Positions 18,175 to 27,420 of a stretch of DNA of 64,000 nt are shown piece by piece; position 1 is the first letter of the stretch; the number at the start of each line of letters is the position of its first letter. Both the position numbers and the translations under genes were made by a program. The stretch lies in contig NZ_OZ156465.1 in the NCBI RefSeq assembly GCF_964212655.1, positions 310,001 to 374,000 of the forward strand, written 5' to 3'. Below the pieces are notes generated by a model. It had not been told where the DNA came from. It searched no databases and was given only the letters and a program-made list of their open reading frames with translations. Source of the DNA: Candidatus Thiodiazotropha sp. LNASS1. GTDB taxonomy: Bacteria; Pseudomonadota; Gammaproteobacteria; Chromatiales; Chromatiaceae.

Positions 18175-19471
18175 TGATTCCTGTCTCTTTAAGAAAGCCT
18201 GTTGGTAGGATGCCGCCGGCACATATGATGGCTGCGTCATTAGGTATTACAATCTTCTCTCCCCCTTTGTCGATGGTAACTTCCTCAGGTGTGAATTCAA
18301 CGACATTGGAGCTAAGCAGTAGATTGATTCTTCCTGTATCCACAGCGGCATCCACCTTCGACCGGTTTTTCTTTTTGGCCCGGCTGAAGGCGCCGCTCCG
18401 GTAGGAGAGCGTTACCGTGGTTCCCGGTTCGTCGGCAATGCTGTGGGCGGCTTCCAAGGCACTGTCACCGCCGCCGACGATCAGAACATGCTGATTCCTG
18501 TATTGTTCCGGATCGATCAGCCGGTAGGTGACTTTACTCAAATCCTCTCCCGGTACGCCGAGTTTTCTGGGTGTGCCGCGCCTGCCGATGGTGAGCAGCA
18601 CCGTACGGGTATGATAGACGTCTTTATTGGTTTTGACCTCATATCCTCCCTTGTCATTAGATAGGATCTTCTCCACCCGCTCATGGTAACTGATTTTTAC
18701 ACCGGTTTTTTTCTCTACTTTCTGCCAGAATTCCAGCAGTTTCTCCTTGGTTGTTTCGGTGAATTTCACCTCACCGACCAGCGGCATTTTGACGGGCGCG
18801 GTCATCACCAATTTCCCCCGGGGGAATTGAAATACGGTTCCCCCCAAGGATTCCTGTTCAACGGTCTTGTATTTTAGTTTTTTCTCCATGGATCTCAGGG
18901 AGGCGCAAAACCCAGCCGGTCCGGCCCCGACTATTAAGACATCCAGCGGTACGGAGGCGGAGGCGCCGTCATTGAGATCGTCGACAATGTAATCCAGCGC
19001 TTTATAACCCTGTTCTATGGCGTTCCTGATCAATCCCATGCCACCTAATTCACCAGCAATATAGATACCAGGCATACTTGTCTCGAAGTTGGGTTTCAGG
19101 AGCGGGATATCCACGCCGCGCTTTTCGGTACCGAATACCAGGGTAATGGCATCGAACGGGCAGGCAGTCTTGCAGGCGCCGTGGCCGATGCAGTTGGTAG
19201 GTGCGATCAGTTCCGCCTTGTTGTCAATCAGGCCAAGCACAGGGTGATTTGCCTGCTCCGGACAGGCCTTGACGCAGGTGCCGCAGCCCATGCACTTCCC
19301 CGGGTCGATTAACGGATGGAGTGAGGCGGGTTCTGTCAAACCTGCCTCGAACTCCTCGGTCTTCAGTGCGAGGTTCCGTTTGCTTTTGCGTTTTGTATAG
19401 ATGACATAGATTAACCATACTGAAAGTATGGGTATTGCGTATATCATGTACAGGTCTAGGGAGTACTGCAT
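18146..19471 (-). CDS. Membrane-anchored ferredoxin/FAD-NAD(P) oxidoreductase
   Basis: A 441-residue protein with one N-terminal transmembrane helix (MIYAIPILSVWLIYVIY). Next come two 4Fe-4S clusters: CMGCGTCVKACPEQ is canonical; the second is CIGHGACKTACPFDA, in which a glycine-histidine replaces one position. The rest is a thioredoxin-reductase-like FAD and NAD(P) module: VLIVGAGPAGFCASL for FAD, VLIVGGGDSALEAAHS for NAD(P)H, and a C-terminal CAGGILPTGF. It would move electrons between NAD(P)H, flavin and iron-sulfur centres at the inner membrane. I used ATG 19471; a TTG at 19489 is also open. It is divergent from the b-type membrane protein and 21-haem genes, so it is probably the cytoplasmic end of that pathway. 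Confidence 0.85.
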   Translation of the reverse strand: MQYSLDLYMIYAIPILSVWLIYVIYTKRKSKRNLALKTEEFEAGLTEPASLHPLIDPGKCMGCGTCVKACPEQANHPVLGLIDNKAELIAPTNCIGHGACKTACPFDAITLVFGTEKRGVDIPLLKPNFETSMPGIYIAGELGGMGLIRNAIEQGYKALDYIVDDLNDGASASVPLDVLIVGAGPAGFCASLRSMEKKLKYKTVEQESLGGTVFQFPRGKLVMTAPVKMPLVGEVKFTETTKEKLLEFWQKVEKKTGVKISYHERVEKILSNDKGGYEVKTNKDVYHTRTVLLTIGRRGTPRKLGVPGEDLSKVTYRLIDPEQYRNQHVLIVGGGDSALEAAHSIADEPGTTVTLSYRSGAFSRAKKKNRSKVDAAVDTGRINLLLSSNVVEFTPEEVTIDKGGEKIVIPNDAAIICAGGILPTGFLKETGINVETKHGTA

Positions 19472-19743
19472 CTTGCTGTCTGTACTCAATATTTCAGAGA
19501 GTGTTGTAGTTCACATTTCATTAGCTCAGAGCGCCTGGATTTTACACCCTTATTCATCATTTCGGTCTCTCTGCCGAAAACATAAATGATGTCAGAGTCT
19601 GTTTTTGTGAAGCCCTTCATGGATGGGAAAAATGTCCCAACATAAGATAGCTGCATGTACTAAATTGAGGCTGATCATAAGATACAACTCAATAAAAAAT
19701 GTTAATAAGTAATTGAATTTATACCAGGTTACAGGTGATATAG

Positions 19744-20655
19744 ATGAATACAGCCGCAATTCCGGCCAGCGTTAATGAGACAGTTCTTGATAGGATTCTC
19801 TCCGCATGGCAGCAACGAGCAGGCCTAATCACAACCCTAGGATTTACACTGTTTTCCATGCTTTTGCTCTATATGGGATGGCTAAACCATACAGAAGCGG
19901 TATGGACGGCAGAATCTGGGTGGGGATATTGGTTCGGGATTGTCGGTGGCAGCCTGATGCTGATGTTGTTGCTCTATCCCATGCGCAAGCGGCTTCACTT
20001 CATGAACAAGTGGCTGACGGTCAAGTTCTGGTTTCGCCTGCACATGGTATTTGGTGTCCTGGGGCCGGTATTGATCATGATGCATTCAAGTTTCCACATT
20101 GGCTCGTTGAATGGCCAGGTGGCCCTTTACAGCATGTTGTTCGTGGCCATCAGTGGCCTGTTCGGCCGTTATTTCTATACCCGAATTCACTATGGTTTGT
20201 ATGGTAAAAAGGCCACATTTGCCTCTCTGCATGCGGACTCGGCAGAGCTGAATAAAAAACTCGGTCCCCTGTTCGAGCTCCAGCCCAGGGCGCGAGAGAT
20301 GATGAAGCAGTATGAGAAAATGGTCATGGAAGCCCCTAAAGGTCCGATTGCCAGCGCCAAGCACTGGTTCAAGATGCGGCTCATGTCCGTCAGGATCTAC
20401 CCGACGGTGATGCGTGCACTGAATAAAAAACTCCTGGCAGCCGGTCATCGAAAAAACTGGAACAGGGCCAAAGTACGGCGTAAACAACTTCGTATCCGGA
20501 AAATGCTGCTGACACATCGCAGTATACTTCGACAGATTCTCGAGCTACATTTCTACGAGAGGCTCTTCGCTATTTGGCATCTGCTTCATATGCCGCTGTT
20601 CATCATGATGGTGATAACCGGTTTTGTGCATGTCTATGCTGTTCATGCTTATTAA
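19744..20655 (+). CDS. Multi-pass membrane protein, b-type cytochrome candidate
   Basis: A 303-residue inner-membrane protein with about five transmembrane segments: residues ~27-47, ~60-78, ~95-115, ~122-140 and ~270-300. Histidines placed for haem b ligation lie in LHMVFGVLGPVLIMMHSSFH and in IWHLLHMPLFIMMVITGFVH. A charged ~120-residue loop (KKATFASLHADSAELNKK onward) separates the last two segments. It resembles small ferric-reductase or cytochrome b membrane subunits without a flavin domain. AGGTGAT lies before ATG 19744. It is the first gene of a row with the 21-haem and 67-haem cytochromes and likely links quinol or the FAD protein to the periplasmic haems. Confidence 0.7.
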   Translation: MNTAAIPASVNETVLDRILSAWQQRAGLITTLGFTLFSMLLLYMGWLNHTEAVWTAESGWGYWFGIVGGSLMLMLLLYPMRKRLHFMNKWLTVKFWFRLHMVFGVLGPVLIMMHSSFHIGSLNGQVALYSMLFVAISGLFGRYFYTRIHYGLYGKKATFASLHADSAELNKKLGPLFELQPRAREMMKQYEKMVMEAPKGPIASAKHWFKMRLMSVRIYPTVMRALNKKLLAAGHRKNWNRAKVRRKQLRIRKMLLTHRSILRQILELHFYERLFAIWHLLHMPLFIMMVITGFVHVYAVHAY

Positions 20656-20681
20656 TTAACGAGTAACTGTTTTTTAGATTC

Positions 20682-22259
20682 GTGATGATACGAAATGGCT
20701 GTTATGCCTTTTGTCTGTGTCTACTCATGCTTTGCTCTATTTCTCCTGTGATGGCTGGGAAGCTAGATCTTATTTTGATGCCTGGTCCGGTGATTTCAGG
20801 TCATGCCGAGTTTGAGGAAAAGTGCGAAAGCTGCCACGAGACACTGAAAAAGGCTGAGCAGGTGGAGCGTTGCCTTTCATGTCATGACCATAGTGATGTC
20901 GCAAAGGACATCGAACAGGGCATGGGGTATCACGGCAGGCTTGATCCGGAACAGGCAAAAAACTGTAAGCGCTGTCATACGGAACACAAAGGCCGGGAGC
21001 GGGACATCGTCAATCTAGACAGCGAATCGTTCGATCACAGTCAAACCGATTTCAGTCTCAAGGGAGCTCACACAACCCTGACATGCCAACTCTGTCATAC
21101 CCAGGAATACAAGAAATACAGCCAGGCGCCTTCTCTGTGTTTCGATTGTCATGAATCCGATGATGCCCACAAAGGGAAGCTTGGTAAGGAGTGTGAAACC
21201 TGCCATGACGAAAAGAGCTGGAGCAAGCAGACCTTCGACCACGACCTTGATACGGAATACCCACTCAGTGGTAAGCACAGAGAGCTGGACTGCAGACTGT
21301 GTCACGCCGATGATCACTACAAGAACACCCCAAAGGAGTGTGTCGGCTGCCATCTGATCAATGATGCGCACAATGGGCGTTATGGCAAGGTGTGCGCCAA
21401 GTGCCACGGTACGGAAGGGTGGAAAGAACTGGTCTTCAATCACACTGCAGATACCGAATTTTCACTGGAGGGCCGGCACAAGGATGTCCCTTGCGACACT
21501 TGCCATAAGCATGGTCCGTATGAGAAAAAGCCCGCCAAGCACTGTTTTTCATGCCATGAAAAAGATGATGTGCACAAAGGCCGAAATGGCGAGAAGTGCG
21601 AGGATTGCCACAGCGCTGAGAGCTGGACCAAGGTGAAGTTCGAGCATGGGAATGACACCCAGTTTCCACTCATGGGCAAACATCAGGATCTGGTCTGTAC
21701 CGCCTGCCATCGCACAGTGGCGATGGACGACCTTCAAGAGGCCGATTGCATCACTTGTCATCGGCCTATCGATGTGCATAAGAATGAGCTGGGTGAAGAT
21801 TGCGGTTATTGCCATAATGAACAGGGATGGAACGTTAAGCTCTTTTTCGAGCACGATATCACCCGTTTTCCTCTGATCGGCATCCACAGTGTCACCACTT
21901 GTGAATCTTGCCATCTGAATGCCGAATTCCAACAAACCGATAGTGCCTGCCTTGCCTGCCATGAAGCCGAAGAGCCCCACGAGGGCCGCATGGGAGAGAA
22001 GTGCGGTGACTGCCACAATCCCAATGCCTGGTTATTGTGGACCTTCGATCATGACACCCAGACCGACTTTCCGCTGGAGGGCAAGCACGGAGAAATCTAC
22101 TGTGACAAATGCCATCGGACGGATCTGACAGAACATAAACAATCCGCTAACCACTGCTACGGCTGTCACCGGGGAGATGATATACATCGCGGCGGCTTCG
22201 GGCGTCACTGCGATCGTTGCCATAGCACAGAGACCTTCGAGGATCCAGTCATACGTTGA
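20682..22259 (+). CDS. 21-haem periplasmic cytochrome c
   Basis: A 525-residue exported protein with signal peptide CLCLLMLCSISPVMA. I count 21 CXXCH motifs. The repeating unit is ~68 residues carrying three haems, built around an HKGxxGxxCxxCH, a W-x4-F-x-HD and an FPLxGKHxxxxCxxCH; histidines in the spacers can be the distal ligands, as in class III/cytochrome c7-type proteins. It would form a haem wire in the periplasm. Starts GTG 20682 and ATG 20685 are both possible. It lies 26 bases after the b-type protein gene and 19 bases before the giant cytochrome gene, so the three are one transcription unit. Confidence 0.92.
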   Translation: MMIRNGCYAFCLCLLMLCSISPVMAGKLDLILMPGPVISGHAEFEEKCESCHETLKKAEQVERCLSCHDHSDVAKDIEQGMGYHGRLDPEQAKNCKRCHTEHKGRERDIVNLDSESFDHSQTDFSLKGAHTTLTCQLCHTQEYKKYSQAPSLCFDCHESDDAHKGKLGKECETCHDEKSWSKQTFDHDLDTEYPLSGKHRELDCRLCHADDHYKNTPKECVGCHLINDAHNGRYGKVCAKCHGTEGWKELVFNHTADTEFSLEGRHKDVPCDTCHKHGPYEKKPAKHCFSCHEKDDVHKGRNGEKCEDCHSAESWTKVKFEHGNDTQFPLMGKHQDLVCTACHRTVAMDDLQEADCITCHRPIDVHKNELGEDCGYCHNEQGWNVKLFFEHDITRFPLIGIHSVTTCESCHLNAEFQQTDSACLACHEAEEPHEGRMGEKCGDCHNPNAWLLWTFDHDTQTDFPLEGKHGEIYCDKCHRTDLTEHKQSANHCYGCHRGDDIHRGGFGRHCDRCHSTETFEDPVIR

Positions 22260-22278
22260 CTGTCATCGGAATGGACAA

Positions 22279-25200
22279 ATGATGAATATGACTCAGAACG
22301 GCAAAACAGCGTCCGATAACGGATTGACTCAACTTACTTGGTTGATGCTCATGCTGGCTGTGATTTACAGCGGGTTATTCAGCAGTCCTGCATCAGCGGT
22401 ATCCACTGATTACGACCATTTCTCCACAGGATTTCCGCTCACCGGCGAGCATCGCAATGTGGAGTGTGACCAGTGCCACGACACAGGACAGTTTGCAGGC
22501 ACGCCCGTATTGTGTAACGGGTGTCATAACGATACCGATGCCGCAGGCAAGTCGATGGATCACATCCGCAGTGATGACCAGTGCGACGACTGCCATACCA
22601 CGGTCGGCTGGCATGTGGCCCGCTTTGATCACGGTAGTATTTCCGGTGACTGTTTTGCCTGTCACAACGGCAGTGCCGCTCAGGGCAAGGGCAGTGATCA
22701 TATCCTGTCGGGCAATACCTGTGAATTCTGCCACTCAACCTTCAGTTGGGCGAGGGTCAGTCATGTGGACCATACTCAGGTGACCGGCACCTGCGAAAGC
22801 TGCCACAACGGTGATATCGCGGCGGGCAAGCATGCCAGCCATATCGCCACCAATGATCCATGCGATACCTGTCATATCACCCAAAGCTGGCTGCTGGTCT
22901 TTTTCGACCACTCCAATGTGGTCAGCGGCACCTGTGAGACCTGCCACAACGGAGTCAGTGCTACCGGAAAATCCGCATCCCATATCGTCACCTTTGAGTC
23001 CTGCGACCTTTGCCACACCACGAATGGTTGGCAGGTTGCCAATTTCTCCCACGCCGGCATCAGCGACAACTGTGAAAGCTGCCACAACGGAGTCAGTGCC
23101 ACCGGTAAGAATGTCGGCCACCTGAACACAACCGCACCCTGTGAGCTTTGTCACACCTCAACCAACTCATGGTTGGTCGTCAACTTTATCCATGGGGAGG
23201 AGGCATTTGGACAGTGCTCGACCTGTCATGACGGTGTCACACAGCCGGGCAAGCATGCGCAACATATCCAGACCACCGCTGAATGCGACCGCTGCCATAC
23301 CTCGACTGAATCCTGGGATCAGGTCGGCTTCGATCATAGTGAAGTAGTGCCGGGAACCTGTGCCTCCTGTCATGATGGTGTGCAGGCACCCGGCAAGCAC
23401 GCCACCCATATCGTGACCAATGAGTCGTGCGATGTCTGTCATGCGACGACGGCAAACTGGAATGTCATCCGTTTTGACCACAGTAGTTTCGACACGGCCG
23501 GTCTCTGTTCGACCTGTCACGACGGTGTTCGGGCCACCGGCAAGCACGCCACCCACATCCAGACAATCGAGCAGTGCGATACCTGCCATAACTCCACAAA
23601 CGACTGGGCCAATACCAGTTTCGATCACTCCGGTGTGGAGACTGCGGGTCTCTGTTCGACCTGTCACGATGGGACAACCGCCACCGGCAAGCACGCCGCC
23701 CATATTCAGACCACTGAGCAGTGCGATACCTGTCACGGCTCGACCAATGCCTGGAATATCGTGACTTTCAATCACCCGGCGGATGTGGCTGGTCGCTGTT
23801 CAACCTGCCATAATGGTATTCAGGCCACCGGTAAACATGCCAACCATCTGCAGACCAATGGGGAGTGCGATACCTGCCATGTCATTACCGCATGGAATGT
23901 ATCCAACTTTGATCATAGCGGTATTACCAGCGGCTGCGAGTCTTGCCATGACGGCGTGATTGCAACCGGCAAGCATGGCAGTCATATCCCCACCACTTCC
24001 TCCTGTGAAGCCTGTCATTCCACCAATGACTGGACCCTCGCCAACTTTTCCCACGAGGGTGTCTCGGGTACATGTGAATCCTGCCATGATGGCAATATCG
24101 CCACCGGCAAACATGACAACCACATCCCCACCAACGCATCCTGCGACAATTGCCACAACACCAGTGGCTGGGCGATCAGCAACTTCGACCATGAAGGTGT
24201 GACCGGCAGCTGCCAGTCCTGTCACGACGGCGTGCTCGCCACCGGTAAGCACGATGCCCATGTGGCCACCACCGCGGCCTGCGAGGGCTGTCATACCTCG
24301 ACCACCAGTTGGGCGGAGGTCAATTTCGACCACTCGATCGTCACCGGCGCCTGCGAAAGCTGTCATGACGGCGTCATCGCCACAGGAAAATCGGCGGATC
24401 ATGTCGAGACCACGGCTGCATGTGATAACTGCCATATTTCGAATGAGACCTGGACCAGTGTCAGATTCGACCACAGCGGCATCACCAGCGGATGCGAAAG
24501 CTGCCACAACAATGTGGATGCGATCGGTAAACCCGATACCCATATTCCGACCACTGAGCCTTGCGAAAACTGCCATAATACGGTGACCTGGAGCACCGGC
24601 AGATTCGATCATGCCAATGTGGCCGGCGCCTGCTCAAGCTGTCATGACGGTACCACCGCCACCGGCAAACCGGCGCAGCATATCCTCACCGATGCCCAGT
24701 GCGACAGCTGTCATACCTCGACCATCAACTGGACACAGATCAGTTTCAATCACGACAATTTCCAGGTGAGCGGAAGATGTTCGGACTGCCATGACGGCAC
24801 ACTGGCCACGGGTAAACATGCCCAGCATATCGAGACCACGGCTCAATGCGACACCTGTCATCTCTCCACCCTGGTCTGGACCGATACCAGTTTCGATCAC
24901 AGCGGTGTCAACACTGCGGGTGCCTGTTCCACCTGCCATGACGGGACAACCGCTACCGGCAAACATCCCAGCCATCTCACGACCACGGAAGAGTGCGATG
25001 TCTGCCATACTTCGACCACCTCATGGTTGCGGGTGACATTTGACCACAGTTCGGTACCCACCGCGGGTGTATGCTCCAGCTGTCACAACGGTATCCAGGC
25101 CACCGGCAAGCATGCGACCCATATCGATACCAATTCCCAGTGCGATGTGTGTCATACCACGAATGGCTGGACAGTCACGACTTTCGATCATAGCGGGGTT

Positions 25201-27240
25201 ACCGATCCCTGTGAGTCTTGCCATGACGGCAATACCGCCACCGGCAAACATGCGGCCCACATCCCCACCACCTCGGCCTGTGATGTCTGCCATACCACCA
25301 ATGACTGGACTATGGCCGGCTTCAGTCACGCGGCGGTGGTCGATCCCTGCGAGGTATGCCACAACGGTGATATCGCAACCGGCAAGAGCCCATCCCATGT
25401 GCTGACCAATGCGCCGTGCGACACCTGCCACAACACAAACAGCTGGCAGATCAGCAGCTTCAACCATGAAGGGGTAACCGGTAGTTGCTCATCATGCCAT
25501 GACGGGGTACAAGCGACCGGCAAGCATGCCTCCCATGTGGCCACGACAGCCTCCTGCGAGGCCTGTCATACCTCCACCAACAACTGGCTGCAGATCAATT
25601 TCGATCACTCCGTGGTAACGGGTACCTGTGCCAGCTGTCACGATGGCAATACCGCCACCGGCAAGCCGGTCGATCATGTCCCGACCGACGCCGCCTGTGA
25701 TAACTGCCATATCTCCAATACCACTTGGTTGAACGTGCGGTTCGACCATACCGGCATCGTTGCGGGATGCGAAAGCTGCCACAACAATGTGGACGCCATC
25801 GGCAAACCGGCGACCCATATCCCGACCACCAGGCCGTGTGAGGATTGCCATACCACCGTGACCTGGGCCACGGGTACTTTCGATCACGTGGGTGTTGTCG
25901 GCACCTGCTCGAGTTGTCACAACGGCAACACCGCTACCGGTAAACACGCGGCCCATGTGAATACAAACGGGCAGTGCGACAGCTGTCATACCTCCACCGT
26001 GACCTGGCTGTCGGTGAATTTCGATCACAGTACGGCTACCGGTCCCTGCTCGAGCTGTCACAACGGCACCATTGCCACCGGCAAGTCGGCCAGTCATGTG
26101 GCTACTAACGCGGAATGTGATATCTGCCACATCTCGCAGAACAACTGGGCTGCTGTGAATTTTGATCATTCAGTGGCGATCGGTGTCTGCTCCAGCTGTC
26201 ACAACGGCACCACCGCGACCGGGAAGCCGGTTAACCACATCCAGACGACTTCGGAATGCGATGCCTGCCATATCTCCCAGACCAACTGGCTGGCGGTACA
26301 GTTCGATCACACCAATGCAGCAGGCAACTGTTCGAATTGCCACGACGGTATCACCGCCACCGGTAAGGATCCCGGGCATGTGCCGACCACGGCACAGTGT
26401 GATGATTGCCATCTCTCCACATCCAACTGGCTGAATGTCCGTTTCGTCCATGGCAACGTGGCCGGTACCTGTTCCACCTGCCACAACGGTGTCACCGCAA
26501 CCGGTAAACATGCCTCGCATATATCAACCTCGGCTCAGTGCGACGTATGCCACACCTCAACGTCCGACTGGAGGAGTGTGAACTTCAGTCACAGTGGAAT
26601 AACCACAGGCTGTTCGAATTGCCACAATGGCACATTGGCCACCGGCAAGCCGGTCAACCACATACCGACGACGGAAGAGTGCAACGTCTGCCACTTGTCC
26701 ACCAGCAACTGGCTGAATGTAAGATTCAGCCATAGCGGTGTGGCCGGCACCTGCTCCAACTGCCACAACGGCAATTTCGCCACAGGCATGCCACCCGGAC
26801 ATGTACCGACCACGGCCCAGTGCGACAACTGTCATACCTCCACCACCACATGGACCGCCGTAACCTTCGATCACACCGGTGTTACCGGGAACTGTGACGC
26901 CTGCCATAACGGTACGATAGCCACGGGCAAGCCCACCGGGCATTTCGTGACCACTGTTCAGTGTGATAACTGCCATACCACAAACGGGTGGCTGCCGGTG
27001 ACCAATTACAGTCATATATCCAGTCGGTATCCAGGGGATCATCGGGGTAACTTTGGCTGTAATGTCTGCCATACCAGTAATAACGAGTCAGTGCCCTGGC
27101 CATACCCGACCTATGCAGGGTCATGCGCTGGCTGTCATGCAGGTGACTATGACCGTGGCGAAGATGACCACAATGGTCTCAGTAATGATCGAAACTGTGG
27201 CCAGAGCGGTTGCCACAGGGTTAGTGATCGCGAGTGGTGA
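22279..27240 (+). CDS. Giant 67-haem c-type cytochrome
   Basis: A 1653-residue exported protein (ATG 22279; 22282 or 22288 also possible). A signal peptide (TWLMLMLAVIYSGLFSSPASA) leads to the mature protein. By hand I count 67 CXXCH motifs from CDQCH near residue 63 to CAGCH near the C-terminus, plus a final CGQSGCH (CX4CH). Haems come in pairs in ~47-residue units of the form CxxCH-xxS-T-xxW-xxV-xF-D-H-S-x-V-x-G-x-CxSCH-D/N-G-xxATGKxxxHI. The histidines of FDHS and HIxT are likely distal ligands. The sequence is almost free of other domains; the last ~90 residues differ. Its size implies a long multihaem wire. Whether it sits in the periplasm or on the surface cannot be read from the sequence; the following gene is an outer-membrane protein. 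Confidence 0.93.
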   Translation: MMNMTQNGKTASDNGLTQLTWLMLMLAVIYSGLFSSPASAVSTDYDHFSTGFPLTGEHRNVECDQCHDTGQFAGTPVLCNGCHNDTDAAGKSMDHIRSDDQCDDCHTTVGWHVARFDHGSISGDCFACHNGSAAQGKGSDHILSGNTCEFCHSTFSWARVSHVDHTQVTGTCESCHNGDIAAGKHASHIATNDPCDTCHITQSWLLVFFDHSNVVSGTCETCHNGVSATGKSASHIVTFESCDLCHTTNGWQVANFSHAGISDNCESCHNGVSATGKNVGHLNTTAPCELCHTSTNSWLVVNFIHGEEAFGQCSTCHDGVTQPGKHAQHIQTTAECDRCHTSTESWDQVGFDHSEVVPGTCASCHDGVQAPGKHATHIVTNESCDVCHATTANWNVIRFDHSSFDTAGLCSTCHDGVRATGKHATHIQTIEQCDTCHNSTNDWANTSFDHSGVETAGLCSTCHDGTTATGKHAAHIQTTEQCDTCHGSTNAWNIVTFNHPADVAGRCSTCHNGIQATGKHANHLQTNGECDTCHVITAWNVSNFDHSGITSGCESCHDGVIATGKHGSHIPTTSSCEACHSTNDWTLANFSHEGVSGTCESCHDGNIATGKHDNHIPTNASCDNCHNTSGWAISNFDHEGVTGSCQSCHDGVLATGKHDAHVATTAACEGCHTSTTSWAEVNFDHSIVTGACESCHDGVIATGKSADHVETTAACDNCHISNETWTSVRFDHSGITSGCESCHNNVDAIGKPDTHIPTTEPCENCHNTVTWSTGRFDHANVAGACSSCHDGTTATGKPAQHILTDAQCDSCHTSTINWTQISFNHDNFQVSGRCSDCHDGTLATGKHAQHIETTAQCDTCHLSTLVWTDTSFDHSGVNTAGACSTCHDGTTATGKHPSHLTTTEECDVCHTSTTSWLRVTFDHSSVPTAGVCSSCHNGIQATGKHATHIDTNSQCDVCHTTNGWTVTTFDHSGVTDPCESCHDGNTATGKHAAHIPTTSACDVCHTTNDWTMAGFSHAAVVDPCEVCHNGDIATGKSPSHVLTNAPCDTCHNTNSWQISSFNHEGVTGSCSSCHDGVQATGKHASHVATTASCEACHTSTNNWLQINFDHSVVTGTCASCHDGNTATGKPVDHVPTDAACDNCHISNTTWLNVRFDHTGIVAGCESCHNNVDAIGKPATHIPTTRPCEDCHTTVTWATGTFDHVGVVGTCSSCHNGNTATGKHAAHVNTNGQCDSCHTSTVTWLSVNFDHSTATGPCSSCHNGTIATGKSASHVATNAECDICHISQNNWAAVNFDHSVAIGVCSSCHNGTTATGKPVNHIQTTSECDACHISQTNWLAVQFDHTNAAGNCSNCHDGITATGKDPGHVPTTAQCDDCHLSTSNWLNVRFVHGNVAGTCSTCHNGVTATGKHASHISTSAQCDVCHTSTSDWRSVNFSHSGITTGCSNCHNGTLATGKPVNHIPTTEECNVCHLSTSNWLNVRFSHSGVAGTCSNCHNGNFATGMPPGHVPTTAQCDNCHTSTTTWTAVTFDHTGVTGNCDACHNGTIATGKPTGHFVTTVQCDNCHTTNGWLPVTNYSHISSRYPGDHRGNFGCNVCHTSNNESVPWPYPTYAGSCAGCHAGDYDRGEDDHNGLSNDRNCGQSGCHRVSDREW
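22450..26990 (+). repeat. Tandem ~145-bp haem-pair repeats with 1.27-kb super-repeat
   Basis: The DNA of the giant cytochrome is an array of ~145-base units, each coding two CXXCH motifs. Above this there is a longer period: haems 15-32 (starting 23428) match haems 33-50 (starting 24700) position by position, including spacer variants such as DTAGL/QVSGR and CESCHNNVDAIGKP, which occurs only at haems 30 and 48. The period is 1272-1275 bases, so an 18-haem block was duplicated as a unit. Confidence 0.85.
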
Positions 27241-27251
27241 TAGGGATTTCC

Positions 27252-27291
27252 TTACCTGATAATCTTCCTTGCTCTGGAGATTATCAGGTAA
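27252..27291 (+). terminator. 14-bp perfect hairpin between giant cytochrome and barrel gene
   Basis: TTACCTGATAATCT at 27252-27265 pairs exactly with AGATTATCAGGTAA at 27278-27291 around a 12-base loop. It begins 11 bases after the cytochrome stop. There is no immediate U-run (ATTTTT is only at 27300-27305), so it could be a weak terminator, an mRNA-stabilising end or an attenuator that sets cytochrome above barrel expression. Confidence 0.6.
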
Positions 27292-27420
27292 ATGGCCACA
27301 ATTTTTCACTGTTTCTAAACATGTCTTGGGATTGCTGTTGGTTATTGACCTGTTGCAACCTACGGTGCAGCCTGAAAAAATCTATGCGGTCTTCATCCAT
27401 ATCAATCGGGTAATAAGCGA

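Noticed and set aside
22177-22278. Upstream in-frame extension of the giant cytochrome overlapping the 21-haem gene, with an apparent VDCHR
   Set aside because: It would remove the signal peptide from the N-terminus; there is only a single cysteine there, no CXXCH, and the previous gene has a proper stop.
22450-26990. CRISPR-like regular repeats
   Set aside because: The period is ~145 bases within a continuous reading frame coding haem motifs; it is a protein-coding repeat and no cas genes are present.
22393-27072. Long antisense frames across the giant cytochrome
   Set aside because: They mirror the repetitive sense strand and have no ribosome binding sites or domains.
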